From NCBI GenBank assembly GCA_947034895.1, contig OX344763.1, forward strand, positions 20,305,001 through 20,369,000: a stretch of DNA of 64,000 nucleotides. The letters are read 5' to 3'. The notes below the pieces were generated by a model. That model made no database searches and had not been told where the DNA came from. It saw only the letters and a program-made list of their open reading frames with translations. Positions 35,785 through 48,783 of the stretch are shown one piece after another. Within the stretch, counting starts at the first letter, position 1, and every line of letters starts with the position of its first letter. This DNA is from Rhytidiadelphus loreus (Eukaryota > Streptophyta > Bryopsida > Hypnales > Hylocomiaceae). Made by a program: the position numbers and the translations under genes.

Positions 35785-36181
35785 CTCCCTCGGCCTAAAA
35801 CGATCTTCTTGTTCATTTTATTTAAGTCCCAAGTTTTTCTTCTGGTGAGGATGGTGGCAGTTTCGAGAGAACAGGACGAACCCTGAATTAGTATGTATAC
35901 AAAATAGGGAGATGCATCGATAACTTGTCTAGCTGCGGTACATGGTCCTGCGAGAATACCTCAGAGTGAACAATTGAGTGGCCACCAAGCCCCTTAAAAA
36001 TGTCCTAAAATTTTCACTTTAGACTATTTTGGAACTACACTTTAAAAAGGACTTGCAAAGTCAAATCTTCAAGACAATAGCATTGCTCGGACCTCTACGT
36101 AGAGCTCAAAGTTTTTTGAAAAAATGTTATTTTCAACCTTAACTTCGAACATTTTGTCCAACAAACTGTGATGGAAGGGAG
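35785..36181. mobile_element. Stowaway-like MITE in intron d/TIR of unit D
   Basis: CTCCCTCGGCCTAAAACG to GATGGAAGGGAG with TA on each side. It is the closest relative of the truncated copy at 31454. Confidence 0.6.
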
Positions 36182-36557
36182 TAGGAATTTTCAAAGTGGA
36201 AGCTCTTTAGACCACTAAAACTGTCACATAGGCTTGGTCTTAAAACTGAAATCTAAAAATAAGGAGTCCACTAATCGCAATGGAGTAAACAAATAGTTTA
36301 ATTGCACTGTGTGGACACTTTCACAAAACTCTACTTGTCAACAATGTGTCCATGGATGGTTTTGGGTATTTTCACCTTAGTTGAAATATAGGAAGGTCAA
36401 TAGAGTATTGACTATGTCTCTAATCTCATTCAAACCTTACATGATGAGGCCTATTTTGACTATTGGACTTGGAAATTTCTTTTCAACTAGATTCATTGAA
36501 TGAGCATGATTGTTCAATGCTTTGTGGTCTTTGGTGAACTCATGTTCTATTTTGCAG

Positions 36558-37152
36558 CTTGTTTAAGTTGGATGGAGCCAAACATAACGTATTTCTTAGT
36601 CACTCGGGAGCTCAAAAAGATTTTGTAGAGCAATTGTGTGTGGATCTTGAACGCATGGGATACTTCTTCCCCTTCTTTGATCAAAGGCACCATAGTTTGC
36701 CCAAAGGCGAGGACTTTGTACCTCTTATCATGGAAGCAGCTTGATTGTGTCATGTTGCGGTGATTGTATTGTCAAAAGAGTTTTTAAACTCCAAGTGGCC
36801 AATGATAGAGCTAGTCAAGTTTTATACTACTCAACAAGGTGAAGGAGGTGGTGGTCGCAAGTTGGAATTTCTCCCATTATTCTTCAAATTATCCATTGAA
36901 GAGGTGAAGGATGAAGGTCGTTGGATGCCTAAATGGAAAGAACATGTTGCACATGATGCTCGGATTGACTTGTCTAAATGGAGTGTAGCTGTGAAAGCCT
37001 TATGCAAGTCCAATGGCTTGGTCTTTGGAAAGGTTGCAACAAATGAGGTGGCTTATAGGAAGTGTATTGTTAAGAGCATTTTCAAGTTGTCTCCTCCAGA
37101 CTTACTCTTTGGTAGCTTTGAAAGCATGGTTGGTTCAAGTCGAATGTGTGAG
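36558..37152 (+). pseudogene. Unit D TIR exon
   Basis: LFKLDGAKHNVFLSHSGAQ, SLPKGEDFVPLIMEA, then TGA (36742-36744), after which the frame stays open with NSKWPMIELVKF, SKWSVAVKALCKSNG and MVGSSRMCE to a GAG|GTATTT donor. The stop lies before the catalytic-position Glu, so a terminated product would lack TIR enzymatic activity. Confidence 0.85.
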
Positions 37153-37590
37153 GTATTTGAGCCTTCTTGGTCTTGCAATTCTTGCTGAATTTTTTATTGT
37201 GCATGATGATGTTTGTCACAATGTGTGTGCTTTAATTTATGAATTTGTAAGTGTTTCCTTGAGTTGTATATTCACATTGTTTCATGGTTTACTTTAGGAG
37301 CCTAGATGATTGTATAGAACTTGGAATATAAATTTTCGTAACTATCATTTACAATTGATTCAATCCTATTGATATGGATATATATTTATGACTATGTGTG
37401 CTAGATTTATAAGTTTTTATTATTATTAATAGTTGGCACTCATTTGTGATATTCTTGAAGTTGAAAGTCATGACTTTGAGTTACTCTAATTCAATTTATT
37501 CAAGGACTTTGAGTATCATTTATGTTTTAGTTTGGTGATTCATGCCAAGAGTTGAAGTTGTGTTTTTTGACAAGTTTAGTTGATGTGTAG

Positions 37591-37842
37591 GTTGTTTCAA
37601 CTCAATTTGTGGAGGAAACCACCGTTGGTGCAAGAGTGTTGGGAATATATGGAATGGCTGGGGTTGGCAAAACCATGTTGGCAAAAGCTTTGCATGACCA
37701 CTTTTATGGAGAGTTTTTGGGAAAAGTATGCTATATTGACATGCGTAATAGGTCAAGAGCTTGGCGTCAAAAGTGGATGCTCAAGATACTTTGTGGTTTT
37801 GACAAGGATGTGGTGACTTGCATTGGCGGCGATGTTGGAAAG
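37591..37842 (+). CDS. Unit D NB-ARC exon 1 (P-loop)
   Basis: VVSTQFVEETTVGARVLG, GMAGVGKTMLAKAL and FDKDVVTCIGGDVGK. 84 codons, open, splice sites intact. Confidence 0.85.
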
Positions 37843-38490
37843 GTATGGTATTACTTCTTGTTTCCAATTTGATGTAGTGCTTGAAAGCGAAGTAGATTTT
37901 GAAATTTCAATTTTGAATCACTTTAAAAACCTCCAAAACCACCATCATTAGTATGTGTACATCTTCTAAGTCAATTTGTACCTATTTAAATGAAACAATT
38001 TTAGAACATTGAAGCACCATAAAAACTTTGATGTCTATAACTTTTGCATGAGGTATTCAAATTTCATTATCTTTGGTGTGTTGCAACCTCCATTCACTTG
38101 CTAACAAATAAATATGAAATTTTGACTAGACTAATAATAGTACAATACAATAGCAAAAAAATGTGGTTTGGGGGGTGTTCACCTTAGCATTCATATAGAG
38201 AGAAATTTTTAGATTCTTTTAGCATATTTTGTTCTAGATATGAATTTTTTTCACTTTTTATAGGAAAATTGACATTTGATTCAAAATTTTACTAAAAACA
38301 TTTGAAATTTTGAGGTCATCAAGGAGGCAGGTAAATACATCTATACAAAATAAATTCATAAAATTGCAATCATATATAGTTTCCAAATAGGAGCATACAT
38401 AAAAAGGAACTTGAAGTTTGACAAAATGGTTATACACCTTTGCTTCTATGATTAACAAACATCTCTATCATGTTAATGTGAATATGGTAG

Positions 38491-39156
38491 GGGTTTATGC
38501 AAATGAAAACATTTATGAAGCGGGAGCGTGTCTTTTTGGTAATTGACAATATCACCTATAATGCACATTTGTTGCAAGAAGTCCAAGACTATTTGACCAT
38601 GGGATTCCACCCAAAGAGTAGAATTGTGATTATTTCAAGTAGCAAAGCAATTCTTGAATATTTGTTACCCAACCTGAATTTGTACACACCAATGCCAACA
38701 TTGACGGTTGAAGAAGCTAGAGCATTGTTTTTGAAACGTGATGCTCCTATGAAGGCTATTTCTGAATTGACAAGTGAAGAACACAACATTCTTGGAATTT
38801 GCATAGAGAAATGTTGGTTTCCCTTGCAAGAGAGTGGATCGTATCATCCCATGGCATTAATAGCATTGGCTGATTTCTTTTCTCGATTGGGTAGAGCAAA
38901 GGAAAATCAACTTTTGGTTTGGAAGGATTGTCTTGGAAAGGATATGGACTTGGTGAAGGATGTATTGAAGTCTTCAAAAGATCTCTTTGGTATTTTGGGT
39001 TTGCAATTTAGCACTTTTGATTGGAGTGAAAAGTTGTTGTTTTTGGACATTGCACTCTATTCAAAAGATTTCATGAGTTTGTTCAATCTTAGTGGTGGTC
39101 ATATTGGATGGCTTTGTCGACTTTATGATGAATCTGCGACAATTATTGGAAGAAAA
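38491..39156 (+). CDS. Unit D NB-ARC exon 2
   Basis: 222 codons, open: GFMQMKTFMKRERVFLVIDNI, SRIVIISSSKAIL, PTLTVEEARALFLKR, HPMALIALADFF, EKLLFLDIALYS and LCRLYDES. The MHD-like His seen in A and C is Tyr here. Acceptor is ATGGTAG. Confidence 0.85.
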
Positions 39157-39393
39157 GTGAGTATCCCTCATCCTACCTGGCTTTTAGTGAGGTTTCTAGT
39201 TGTCAATTTGTGGGATTTTTTAGAAGAATGACATTTTGATTGTGCTTTCTAATGACTTATTGGATTATGTAGGTACATTGTATGCACTTGCTAAGGCCTT
39301 TATGTTGTGTTCAGTGTCAATGTCAAGTTGTAGTATGGAGATTTTTTTATCTCAGTGTCTAATATGAGAATGTGCATTTATGACTCGATGCAG

Positions 39394-40335
39394 TTGATGG
39401 ATTTACAAAATTCCGGAATGATAAATGATGACCCATCAAAATACATGAATTATGATGAGTGGTGTGACATTGAAGTTCCTTCTTTGTATGAGGAGTTTGC
39501 TAAGTGGTATGCAACGGACCATAATATGAATTCATTGAAGAACGCTTGGGGGGTGTTTCAACCTGGAGGATTGAATTTGAGAGGTGATTCGTCAACACCA
39601 ATTAAATGTTGGTCAAACCTTATTAGACTCCGCATTTCTCCTATGACTCATGCGAATGCGTGGCTTGTTGCAAGCAAGGGAATGCAAGAGTTGAGTAGTC
39701 TTGTGGTATTGCAACTTTTTGATTGTAACAATTTGACAATGTTGAATTTGGAGGGTCTTGATTGCCTCCGTGATTTAGAACTCTGGAACCTTTCAGGATT
39801 GGTGACAATTACATTATCCGGGAATTCAATCAAGAACAAATGTGGAGGCATCTATGATTCTTTGCAACATGTGCGACTAAGTTATTTATTTTCATTAGTT
39901 CACATGCTTGACTTCAAACCATGTACCTCCTTGCATTCAGTTGCTATAAGGAATTGCGATAAAGTTATAAACTTTGAGGGAGCAGATTGTCCTTGCGTGA
40001 AGGACTTGATATTTTGGAGTAGGTCGACAATCCATTTTGAGAGGTTAGTAGATTTTGATTGTTTACAATCTTTAAAGGAGCTTAATATTAATGTTTATAG
40101 TGATGTTGATAATTTTATAGGAGTATGGGAACAAAGGGTAGATGAGACTGATGTTGGTAAAAAATTTACCTTAGAAGGTGAAGGGCCTTGTGCTAAGCTT
40201 CTTGAAAGGCTTTGTCTACTTGTTTGCAAATCAAATAACATGGTATGTAGACAACTTTGTACAATAGAAGGTTAGGATGAAGGAGTTGAATCCTATGAAG
40301 AAGATGAATTTGATGGATATGATCCATTTGGGTAA
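39394..40335 (+). CDS. Unit D LRR exon
   Basis: Open from the GATGCAG acceptor to TAG 40273-40275, ending NMVCRQLCTIEG. In-frame remains of the usual acidic tail (SYEEDEFDGYDPFG) follow to TAA 40333-40335. LRR part includes LSSLVVLQLFDCNNLTMLNL and DLELWNLSGLVTITL. Confidence 0.85.
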
Positions 40336-41045
40336 TTAGTAAATGATATTTTAATATAGCTCATTTCCAAATCAATTGTCCAATTCATTATCAAATTGTA
40401 GTTGATTCATTTTGATTCAAATCACTTTTTGTTAATCAAATGATATGTTTGATTGGGTGATATTGTAAATGACTATTTCAATTGTGTAAAGAGAATTCTA
40501 ACAACAACATAATTTCATCATTGTATTTTTCATTTGATTGAATTGTCCATTTTTGACCTATGTTATTGTTTCTTGGTGCAACTCTATGAAATATTTTGTA
40601 ACAAGCACTTGTTACTATTATTGATATCATGTAGTTGATGTCAAACTTTAATCACAATAGATTGTGTTAAATGTATAATTGTTCACTCTGGGAATTAAAT
40701 GCATTTTTGATGTGCATATTTTGAAATAGTTGAGCTTTGGAGGTTTGAAGTCTTTTGGGAGTCTCTAGCTTGCAATAGAGGTTCATTGAAACATTTTTAA
40801 TTTTTAAGTAATAAAATCGTTGTCTTTGATAGTATATATTAAATGAAATGAATGTAATTATAGAAAATATTGTTATGGTAAATATTTTTAGGATCATATT
40901 TTTTTGATGTTAAAGAATCATATATTTATGAATTACCTTCTACATTATTTTGAATTAACAAAAACTCTCTTCTAAAGTATTAAGGAATTTGTTTATGGCC
41001 TTATATTCATTTGGATAGCTCTATTCACTTTGTAAGATATTTTAA
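40336..41045 (+). other. Unit D 3' flank
   Basis: Matches the flank of unit E up to about 61655. The two sequences part company near 41045, which marks the right limit of the duplicated unit. Nothing coding. Confidence 0.5.
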
Positions 41046-41239
41046 CTTTAGTATCAATATTTGATCCAATTATATTCATATTATTTCATTTACTTTATTT
41101 GATACGAGTGATTGACATCAATATTGGAAGTTTCAAAAAGTTGTATTCCCATAAGTGAAATGCATTCAAAGCTATGATAAGCTTCATTCTTGTCTTTTGG
41201 AATAAAATGATATGTAAATTTCTATCTAAATCTCATTTT

Positions 41240-42960
41240 TGATATTTTCAATTAAATATCAATTTATAGGATATGTGTTGCTCTTAATAGCACTCTTCCA
41301 ATTGGTTTATCCATGTTTCATTTTTGCATCAAAGGTATTAGTGATTGCATTTTGGCTGAGCCTACCACAATGGGTACACTTGAGTTCTTTTTTCTTGAAT
41401 TTTTCCCCTACTTTAGCCACTTTTGTCTTCTATTTGGGGTTCTTTAAAGATTGGGCCTTGTTCTTTGGGCAAATGGGATCATTTTTGGCATGGCTTGATT
41501 CTTCACACATCCAACAATGTAGAGTCTTTTGATTCTTTTCAAATCGATTCTTTGCCAAATTACTTGTAGCTACAACTTCTTTAGACTTTGTGCTACATGT
41601 CATCAAAGAAGCCATGTCAGTGGCATCATGCTAACACAATGCTCTATTTATAGTTTTCAACTTTAGCAAATGCTTGTGCTTTCGAAGTAAGTTGCTAAAA
41701 TCAAAAGCCTTTAAGACAAAAAGATCTTCACAAGTTAGCTCTCAACAAAAACACCTCCAAATTCAATTTCAAACCATGCCAACTTGATATACATTGTGTA
41801 TGGAGTGTCTTCCTTCTTAGGCCAAAAGTCTTGAATGCGTTGCATCTAATTCCATCAAAAAACCTCTATACTCAACATCTAAATCAACAATGAAGAAATG
41901 TAGTGGATCAAACAATGGTGGCTCTCCAATCATAGCCAATAATGCCTATATGACTTGTATCATCTAAGATAAGATAATGGAAAGTTGGACTAGCGCCAAG
42001 ACCTTCCCATTGGTGTCCTTAGGAGATGAACCACCTTCTTTCTTTTCCGAACTCCCTCCTACTTTCCCCATGGAATCAAACATGTCAATACCCCCTCTTT
42101 AAGTACATAAACAAGTTCCATACAAGCCTTCAAATAGTGCTCGACCCAACGCAATTTGAGCATATATTCCTTAGTCCATTGTTCATATTTATAGAGTGCA
42201 TTGTACTCCAAGTGCTAGGGTAATAGCTCAAAAGTGAACTAATCATTGAAGCTTGGAGACAGTTGACGCTTTTCCTTCATCCAAGTCTAGAATTAGATCT
42301 TCAATCAGGAAGAGAAATGCCTCCAATCCTTCCGAAGAACCAATCCCTCACCATATTGTGATGATCATTGCCGATTTCGTAAAATGTACCAACACTCCAA
42401 ATCTAAAGCCTAGTAGTGGTATCCAATGCCAAAGTAGGCTCAAAAGCGCCATTGGTATCCACTACTGACCCTAAGTCATCGGTGTGAGTATCTTCCAAGT
42501 AATTTGGTGACGGAGATCAATAATATTGGCTCCTTGTATACACCATAAAATGACTATTTGGATACCTTCAACAATTTTAAGGTCTAAGGGCAACTTGCAC
42601 CTACACTTGAATAACCATCCAACTTGTAGTTCACATGGCATTACTTCCCAATCACCACAATTCAAACAAGCACAACATATTGCACAAAAAATGGTCTTAC
42701 CAGTGATTAATCTGACCTCACCACCAAAGTACATCTATAAAAATGAAAGCCTCACCATGAACACAAAATGGGACAAAACTGGAAATTGCTAGCAACAATG
42801 TCCGCCATGTGGAAAGGTATCATAACAAAATCCACACAATACAAGGCTAGATCCTCTCTTTCAAATAACAAATTAAAAAACACAAGAAAAGTTCCCCTAG
42901 AATTCCAACAAGTCTTGAGTACAATGCAACCCAAAATAGGACAAACAAAATGAGAAATTG
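41240..42960 (-). pseudogene. Decayed retroelement gag remnant
   Basis: On the minus strand, around 41735-41850, a gag-capsid-like stretch (DFWPKKEDTPYTMYIKLAW) precedes two zinc-knuckle-like motifs: CWMCEESSHAKNDPIC near 41530 and THCGRLSQNAITNTF near 41350. The second Cys-His spacing deviates from CX2CX4HX4C and stops and frameshifts occur throughout, so it is non-functional. The order (capsid-like, then knuckles) fits an LTR-retrotransposon gag. Sequence up to 42960 has Cys-rich minus-strand frames of unclear origin. No LTRs or pol found. Confidence 0.45.
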
Positions 42961-43049
42961 TTAAATCTGAAATGTTTAGATATTTTCACATATTCCTCAT
43001 TTGAACAAATTCTTTTGATTCTCACTGTAATTCGTTCAGTACTATATAA

Positions 43050-43774
43050 GGGTGATTGCAAGAAAGACCAAATGATTTTGGTAGCATTCTACCAAAAGCC
43101 GTGATTTTTTGCGCTCAATACTATGAGTACTATAGTACTACAAAACAAAGCAATCTCAGCCGTTGATCTGAAAAATCAACGGCCAATAGTACTTTTGAGT
43201 ACTTAATAATACTGAAATAGTACTATTTGAAAAAAATGACAGTTTGTCACAAAAAGTAGACAAAATTAAGTATAAATTAATAATAATTAGAAAATCATGA
43301 ATAAAAAAAACTAAAAATTGGCCATTTGTAAAGACTTGATAGTGATTACATTTCACCAAAAACTAGAAGTTGAAACTATTATGAATGTTTGGAGCGCTAT
43401 GCGCAAGGAACCCCTATTTGCATGCATGTTGAGGACAAAAAATTGTGTTTTTTTGAATGCCCTTTGGTAGGCACATGCTCATCTAGTGTGGAAATAGCCT
43501 ACAAAAAATTCAAGTGAACATCATAATTTTTGGATGCTCCACAATACTAAAAAACCCTAAACCGCAAAGTGTGACAAATGAGCTAAATTGACATTTGATT
43601 ATAAAATTCCTTTTCAAAATTTATGAAAAATAATGAATCTCATGATTTCTTAGTTAGCCATCTTCAATAAAAATTTCAAGTCCATCAGCTTTATTTTCCA
43701 AAAGTTATGATTGATGGCAACTTAGTCACTTCAATTGTGACACCAAATAGGACCGGTCTTTCTTGCAATCACCC
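43050..43774. mobile_element. Inverted-repeat element with perfect 20-bp ends
   Basis: GGGTGATTGCAAGAAAGACC at 43050-43069 is repeated exactly in reverse complement at 43755-43774. ATAA occurs directly outside both ends and may be the target duplication. 725 bp, no transposase. It sits at the left end of the duplicated spacer. Superfamily not determined. Confidence 0.8.
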
Positions 43775-43779
43775 ATAAG

Positions 43780-46050
43780 AACGTCTAAGAATCTCCAAAC
43801 TTTCACAACAAGAAAGTTATGAAAGTTAAACCTTCTCCATATAACCCAGTTTTGAAGCAGTTTATTCAATAGCCAAATATGGAATGAGTAATTTGTAAAC
43901 ACGTTGATGCATTGAAAAGAAATTAGTCTAAATCTCAAGAAATGCTCTAACCAATAGAATCACTCAATTTCTTCAAATCTGGTCCAAGAGGATTTTATAA
44001 GGGCTAGATTGAAACCACCACTCATCCTATATGTCACCTTAGGTGGCATAGTCTTGGTGCCAAATCATCCGTCCGTAAGGGAGCAATCAGGAAGAGGTTT
44101 TGGATGGCCCAATTTTCCATCTAGGATTGGATTGGGTTGAATTGGGCTCCTCCACTAGATTGTACAAATCTCCACTGTCTACCAATGCAAGGTCTTTTGT
44201 TTTCTTTTTGGTACATCTTTATTAATTGTGAACTCAAGAAACTTCCTCCCTTTGGTGTTGCTAAATTTTTCCAGCATTGGAGTTGAGTCAACGAATATAT
44301 AGTAATATTTATTTCTTGTATAGGTGCTATGTCTTGTACAATTGTTCTTAATTGAAACAAGATGTTAATTTGGTAAGGTTATGTAGTGCACTAAAATGGG
44401 ATGATTATATGGTAAGTTTATGTTCTTAACTAAAATGAGATATTTATTTGGTAAGCTTACATGCTTAATAATTAAATTTTGTTGTACAAACACAAATTTG
44501 TAAATGGAAGTCATTGTTGAAATTATGTTTTAGACTCTAACGTATGTGAGATGATGTGTGTTTTTACCAATTCTAATGGCACATACTTGAAAAAAGAATA
44601 TGATAAGGAAAGATTATGGTACTAGAAATAAGATTTATGGTAAAACCTTATTTACATTTATCATTAAATTCATTCAAGTTCTCATAATAAAAAAATTCCA
44701 TACATTTCTTTAACCCCTAAAGCTGGGAGAAATATTTTTGGCAAAATTGTGAAAAAACTATCACTTATCAGGACAATGAGAAAAATATGCAAAAAGTTTT
44801 TTTTTTCCAAATTCAACTATACATATTTTTACTAGACTACTATGAAAATGTGTGGAAAAAATTTCAGAAACTTTGCCCACATGGATTTAAAGATTATAAC
44901 GTTTGAAATTAGAAGAAAAAGTTTTTTTTCAACCTTGCTTGTAAGGGCCAATGGCCTTTAACTCCTAAAGTGGGAGTTTTATGCTACACATGGGTTTTAT
45001 TTACATCTATGTCTTGTATGATTTAAATTACTTACCTACCAAATTTCAAAAGTAAAGGAGGAGTTTTGCAAAAGTTGCTTGAAGTTGCCTAGGCTGTGAG
45101 AAAAGTTTAGGACAACATAACTTTTGATCTGGGCACCCAATTGGAAAAAAAAGTTAAAATTTCCGCTTTAGGGGTACATGTTCACACCTTGTTTCAAAAA
45201 ATTTCAAACATCCAACCAAACTTTAAAACTTCATAGCTACCCATCTAGATTTTCAATTGTTTGTTCAACCCAAAATCACCATGTGTAGTGTAAAAATCTT
45301 ATGCTAGGAAGAGTTAAAGGTTGCTAGCCCCATCGAGCAAGGTTGAAAACCCCCTTTTTCTTCTAACTCCAAACACTATAATCTTTCAATCCGTGCACTC
45401 AAAGTTTCTGAAATTTTTCCACACATTCCCATAGTAGTCTAGTAAAAATTTGTATAGTTGAATTTGGAAAGAAAAAAAAAAAATTTCATTTTTTTTCACT
45501 GCCCTAAAAAGTGTCAGTTTTGCATAATTTTGCCCAAAATATGCCTTGGGGCTTTATGGCTTAAAATAAAACTAAAAATATAGATTTAAAAAAGAGATGG
45601 AAAAGACATGTTTCCTTGAATGGTGTGTTTAGTTGTGTGATTATTTTGAAAGGAAAAGATTCAAAAAAAGTAAAAAAACTTCTTTTCTTTTGTTATTGAA
45701 ATAAAAAATAGTAAGAAAAAGGAAAAAAGAAAAGAAAATTAAAAAAAATCCTTTATTTTATTTTTGAAATAGGAAAAATAGGAAGAAAAAGGAAAAGATG
45801 GGTGTTGTATATTTTTTTTAATAGAGCCATTAAGAAAATCCAAGAACACATTAATAAAAAATTTGGCTTTAGAATTTAACTTGACCACTTTACATTATTT
45901 TAGGACTAAAGTAAAGAATTGGAAATCACCACTCTACATTATCTCGGGCCGAAATGGTGAATTGGGGCCGGATGGAGGGCCGCATTGAAGGCACAACGGG
46001 CAGGCCTTCCATCCGGCCTAGAGCTAGTATAAACCCAGTCTTAAGAATTG
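43780..46050. other. D-E spacer, second copy of the B-C spacer
   Basis: Collinear with about 19950-21900. It contains a long inverted-repeat insertion (44714-45560) absent from the first copy, and A-rich low-complexity runs at 45650-45800. No gene supported. Confidence 0.5.
44714..45560. mobile_element. Fold-back element with arms of about 280 bp
   Basis: Left arm about 44714-44998 is complementary to right arm about 45277-45560 (for example AGTCTAGTAAAAAT against ATTTTTACTAGACT, and CAACCTTGCT against AGCAAGGTTG). TTAA lies immediately outside each end (44710-44713, 45561-45564). The first spacer copy lacks it near 21210, which proves insertion. 847 bp, non-coding. A transcript would form a long hairpin. 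Confidence 0.8.
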
Positions 46051-46059
46051 AGAAAATGG

Positions 46060-48337
46060 GATAAGACGACGGGGGAAGTTTTGCGAGTCGGGTATAAGCG
46101 GAGCACCGGAAGAGTTGCTTAGCAAGTCGGGCAGCGACGAAGCCGGAATGAGGCGGGGCCCAGGCCGCGTGAATTGCTCGATTAGGCACATAAGGTCTCG
46201 CACATTCCAGAGTGCAAGTCGCTTCAATCACCCAAAAAATATAAATATAAATAGTCTGTTCCAATCCCGTCCGGTATCAGTATCGTGCATCGAGGGACAG
46301 TAGTTGCAGACAAATGGGGTGCAGAGAGATGGAGCCACTTGCTCTACTCCAAAAATTTCTCACGTAGCTTAAGGTTTGTTTCGGTGTCGAAGCTTCCTCC
46401 GACTTGTGCGAGAGAGGGTTTGGTGAAGAAGGCGGCCTCCTCATGGTGCAAGTGGCCAACTCCAGTTTGTCTTGAGCAGAGTGTGTCTCCAACATCTCAG
46501 GCTGTCGGTAGCGCTGGAGGCAGCTTGTGTAACCATTCTACGACCCAGCCTGATCGTTTCCACCCTACTCGGAGGAAGCCATAGTGTTATCAGTATGCCT
46601 GTTCAAGGTAAGTTACGAGCGCCCGAGCTTGCTCCTCCTGGAACAAGAGTAACGGCTTGGAATAGCATTCGTAGTGTACCGCCTGGAATAATTGTGTCAT
46701 GAGATTTCTTGATACAGTCGAGTTTTGGAGTTTCCTGCGTCTGCTTGCTGTTTTCTTCCTTCGTTTTCCGTTCCTTAGGGGTTGGACCAGATGATGTTTC
46801 CTCTGGCGTGTGAGAGCTGTGAAACACTAGGATGGAACATTCCAGCGGTTAGAAAATTCGTCGCTGCTGGTGTGTCCAGAATCAAACCCTCGTCGAAGTA
46901 CCATAATGGCGACAACGCGAAAAATGAACTCCATGGCGAGAGCGCGGTTGGAAAGGGATCCACAGTGCAGATTGTCGAGTATCTCTTTAGTAGAACTTAG
47001 ATGTTAGACGGAGAAGGGGCAATGTTTAATTTCTGTGGAATTTGCCTTTTCTGTCCTTGCTATGGTGCTCCTGCTTGGGTCTGGTGGGTGAGCTCTCGTT
47101 CTCTTTGTATTTTGTAGAAACTGAAGTTTTCATTCGCGTGTTCCTGATTTTGAGAAGGTTAGAGTAGATAATGATTGACATTGTCCGATGGATTGATGAA
47201 GTGTTTTTCTATATCTAGCATTGCTGTTCTCGGACATAGCTTATTCGCGTGAACTTCAATTTTAGTCAGAAGTGCCGAAAGTAGAGCAGAGTGATACCTT
47301 GTCCGGGCGGCCATTCTGCTGTTTCTTATGTTTTCTCCATGTTATAGCCAAACCTGGCCTATTGCATTGGTTTGCGAGATATCTACGTACCTTTTTTACT
47401 TGCTGGCATGCTTCGTGAGAAAATCACAAGTTCCACAAATGTGTCCGATTCTGTTCAGGAGGAGCGGTTTGAATAGTTTAATGTCTGCCACTTGCATTGA
47501 GTCGTGTCTAGAAAGGAAGAGAAATGATAGGGAGAGATTGCTATGCATATCGTTGGTGTTAATTTTGCTCTACGGTGTGTGTGCTTATACTTTTCGATAC
47601 CACTATCCCCTACTCTACTCAGGAATTTGACATTTCTTTTGAATATGATGCTTCTTGATGATCCCTCGTCTCAGCTCTCAGGGTGCTTGATGGTTTCAGT
47701 CAAAGGTTGTGGGTTGTGGATTTTGCAGGCCGTGTTTCAATTTCGTTTGGTCTTTGTCGCAGCGGCATCGAAATTTGGTATGGTGACAGGATTTGCAGGT
47801 CAGACTTTCCCGATTTCTCTTGACTGAATTCAGTCGATTGTTTCTTGTCTCAAGTTCACTATGGATAGTAACGTATAAGCGATTGTATGCAGTGCAGATT
47901 TCTTCCTAGTGAGTTCTTTAATCGGGATCTGGCATTGGGTTCGTAAGTTTTAATAGAGTCTATGCCAACAGTCAGAAGTGCTCTGTGTGGATCAGAGCGT
48001 CTTCCATTTTGTTGTACTTGCTGTGACAGCCTTCTTGCTCAGTAGCGCACACATCCATTTTAGAACTTTGGGAATCACCCTTTTTCTTTTGTTGAATATG
48101 ATGTAGGACTCGCGTCAGACGGGCGTTGGCACACTCAGCAAGTGGTGGTCTAGTCTTTAGGTTGTGTTTTGCGGTTTTGCGGTTTACGCTGATCTACTCG
48201 AACCACTGATCAAGGTCGAAGAGTTCAAGTTCGGGTCTTTCCCAGAGCCCCTGTGAGCATCACTCTTCACCGACCGTTTCCGCTGATTTGCATGCCGGAT
48301 TTGCACGGTCGAGTGAAGATGCCTGAGTGTTGATGTC
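46060..48337 (+). promoter_or_regulatory. Unit E 5' block
   Basis: Starts with the GC-rich 46060-46290 stretch shared with unit B, then the common block. Donor GTTCAAG|GTAAGT at 46607/46608. Acceptor-like TTTTGCAG near 47728. Open frames here again disagree with those of other units. Confidence 0.45.
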
Positions 48338-48638
48338 ATGGGTACCTCGCGTTCGAAGCCTTCTGTCGCTCGCGCTTCACCCCCGCTCTCTGAGCCACTC
48401 CCACCGCCGACTGCCTCAGTGCTCGCTCAGGAGACGAGGTCTCGGTCCTCTATTCTTCATGAGTCTGTATGCAAGAACCCCCGGATGCCCCTCCTCCATG
48501 AATCTTCCGTGCATATATGAATCTCTGATCCTTTTGCTTCTCTCCGCAGGGATGGTGCAAGAGGGTTGGCTGGAGTACTGGCTTGTATCCCACCTAGTGA
48601 GGGTCCACTTAGGAGGCCATTGCGTTCTGCTTTACCTG
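48338..48638 (+). CDS. Unit E N-terminal exons a and b (predicted)
   Basis: Exon a MGTSRSKPSVARASPP (48338-48438, donor GTCTCG). Exon b (48550-48638) is 6 nt shorter than in the other units, around CIPPSEGPLRRPLRSALP, so the deletion keeps frame. That is the best single argument that this segment was under coding constraint. Confidence 0.5.
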
Positions 48639-48783
48639 GTAATGAGGAATGACTTGGGTGTTCCAAGTCTTTTAGATGCTTGGATTTCCGGTTTGCTTGA
48701 TGCCATTCTGGAGTTGATGATTAGCAGAAATGTCCTACTCATCGACAGCGTTTTCGAGTGGAATTTCCGGAGCTTTGTCTCGA

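Larger units (their letters stand above)
34308..40335 (+). pseudogene. Unit D: TIR-NB-ARC-LRR receptor gene, lightly decayed
   Basis: Predicted exons: 34308-34408, 34519-34613, 34859-34959, 35315-35412, 36558-37152, 37591-37842, 38491-39156 and 39394-40335. All splice sites conform. Only two lesions are visible: TGA at 36742-36744 in the TIR exon, where A and C have CGA, and TAG at 40273-40275 about 20 codons before the ancestral stop, which is probably mild. This is the least damaged copy by position: a single substitution separates it from an almost complete reading frame. The second NB intron (37843-38490) is shorter than in the other units. Confidence 0.75.

Noticed and set aside
41239..41532. 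97-codon hydrophobic plus-strand frame resembling a membrane protein
   Set aside because: Opposite strand carries zinc-knuckle-like gag motifs. The hydrophobicity is a by-product of complementing Lys/Asn-rich codons.
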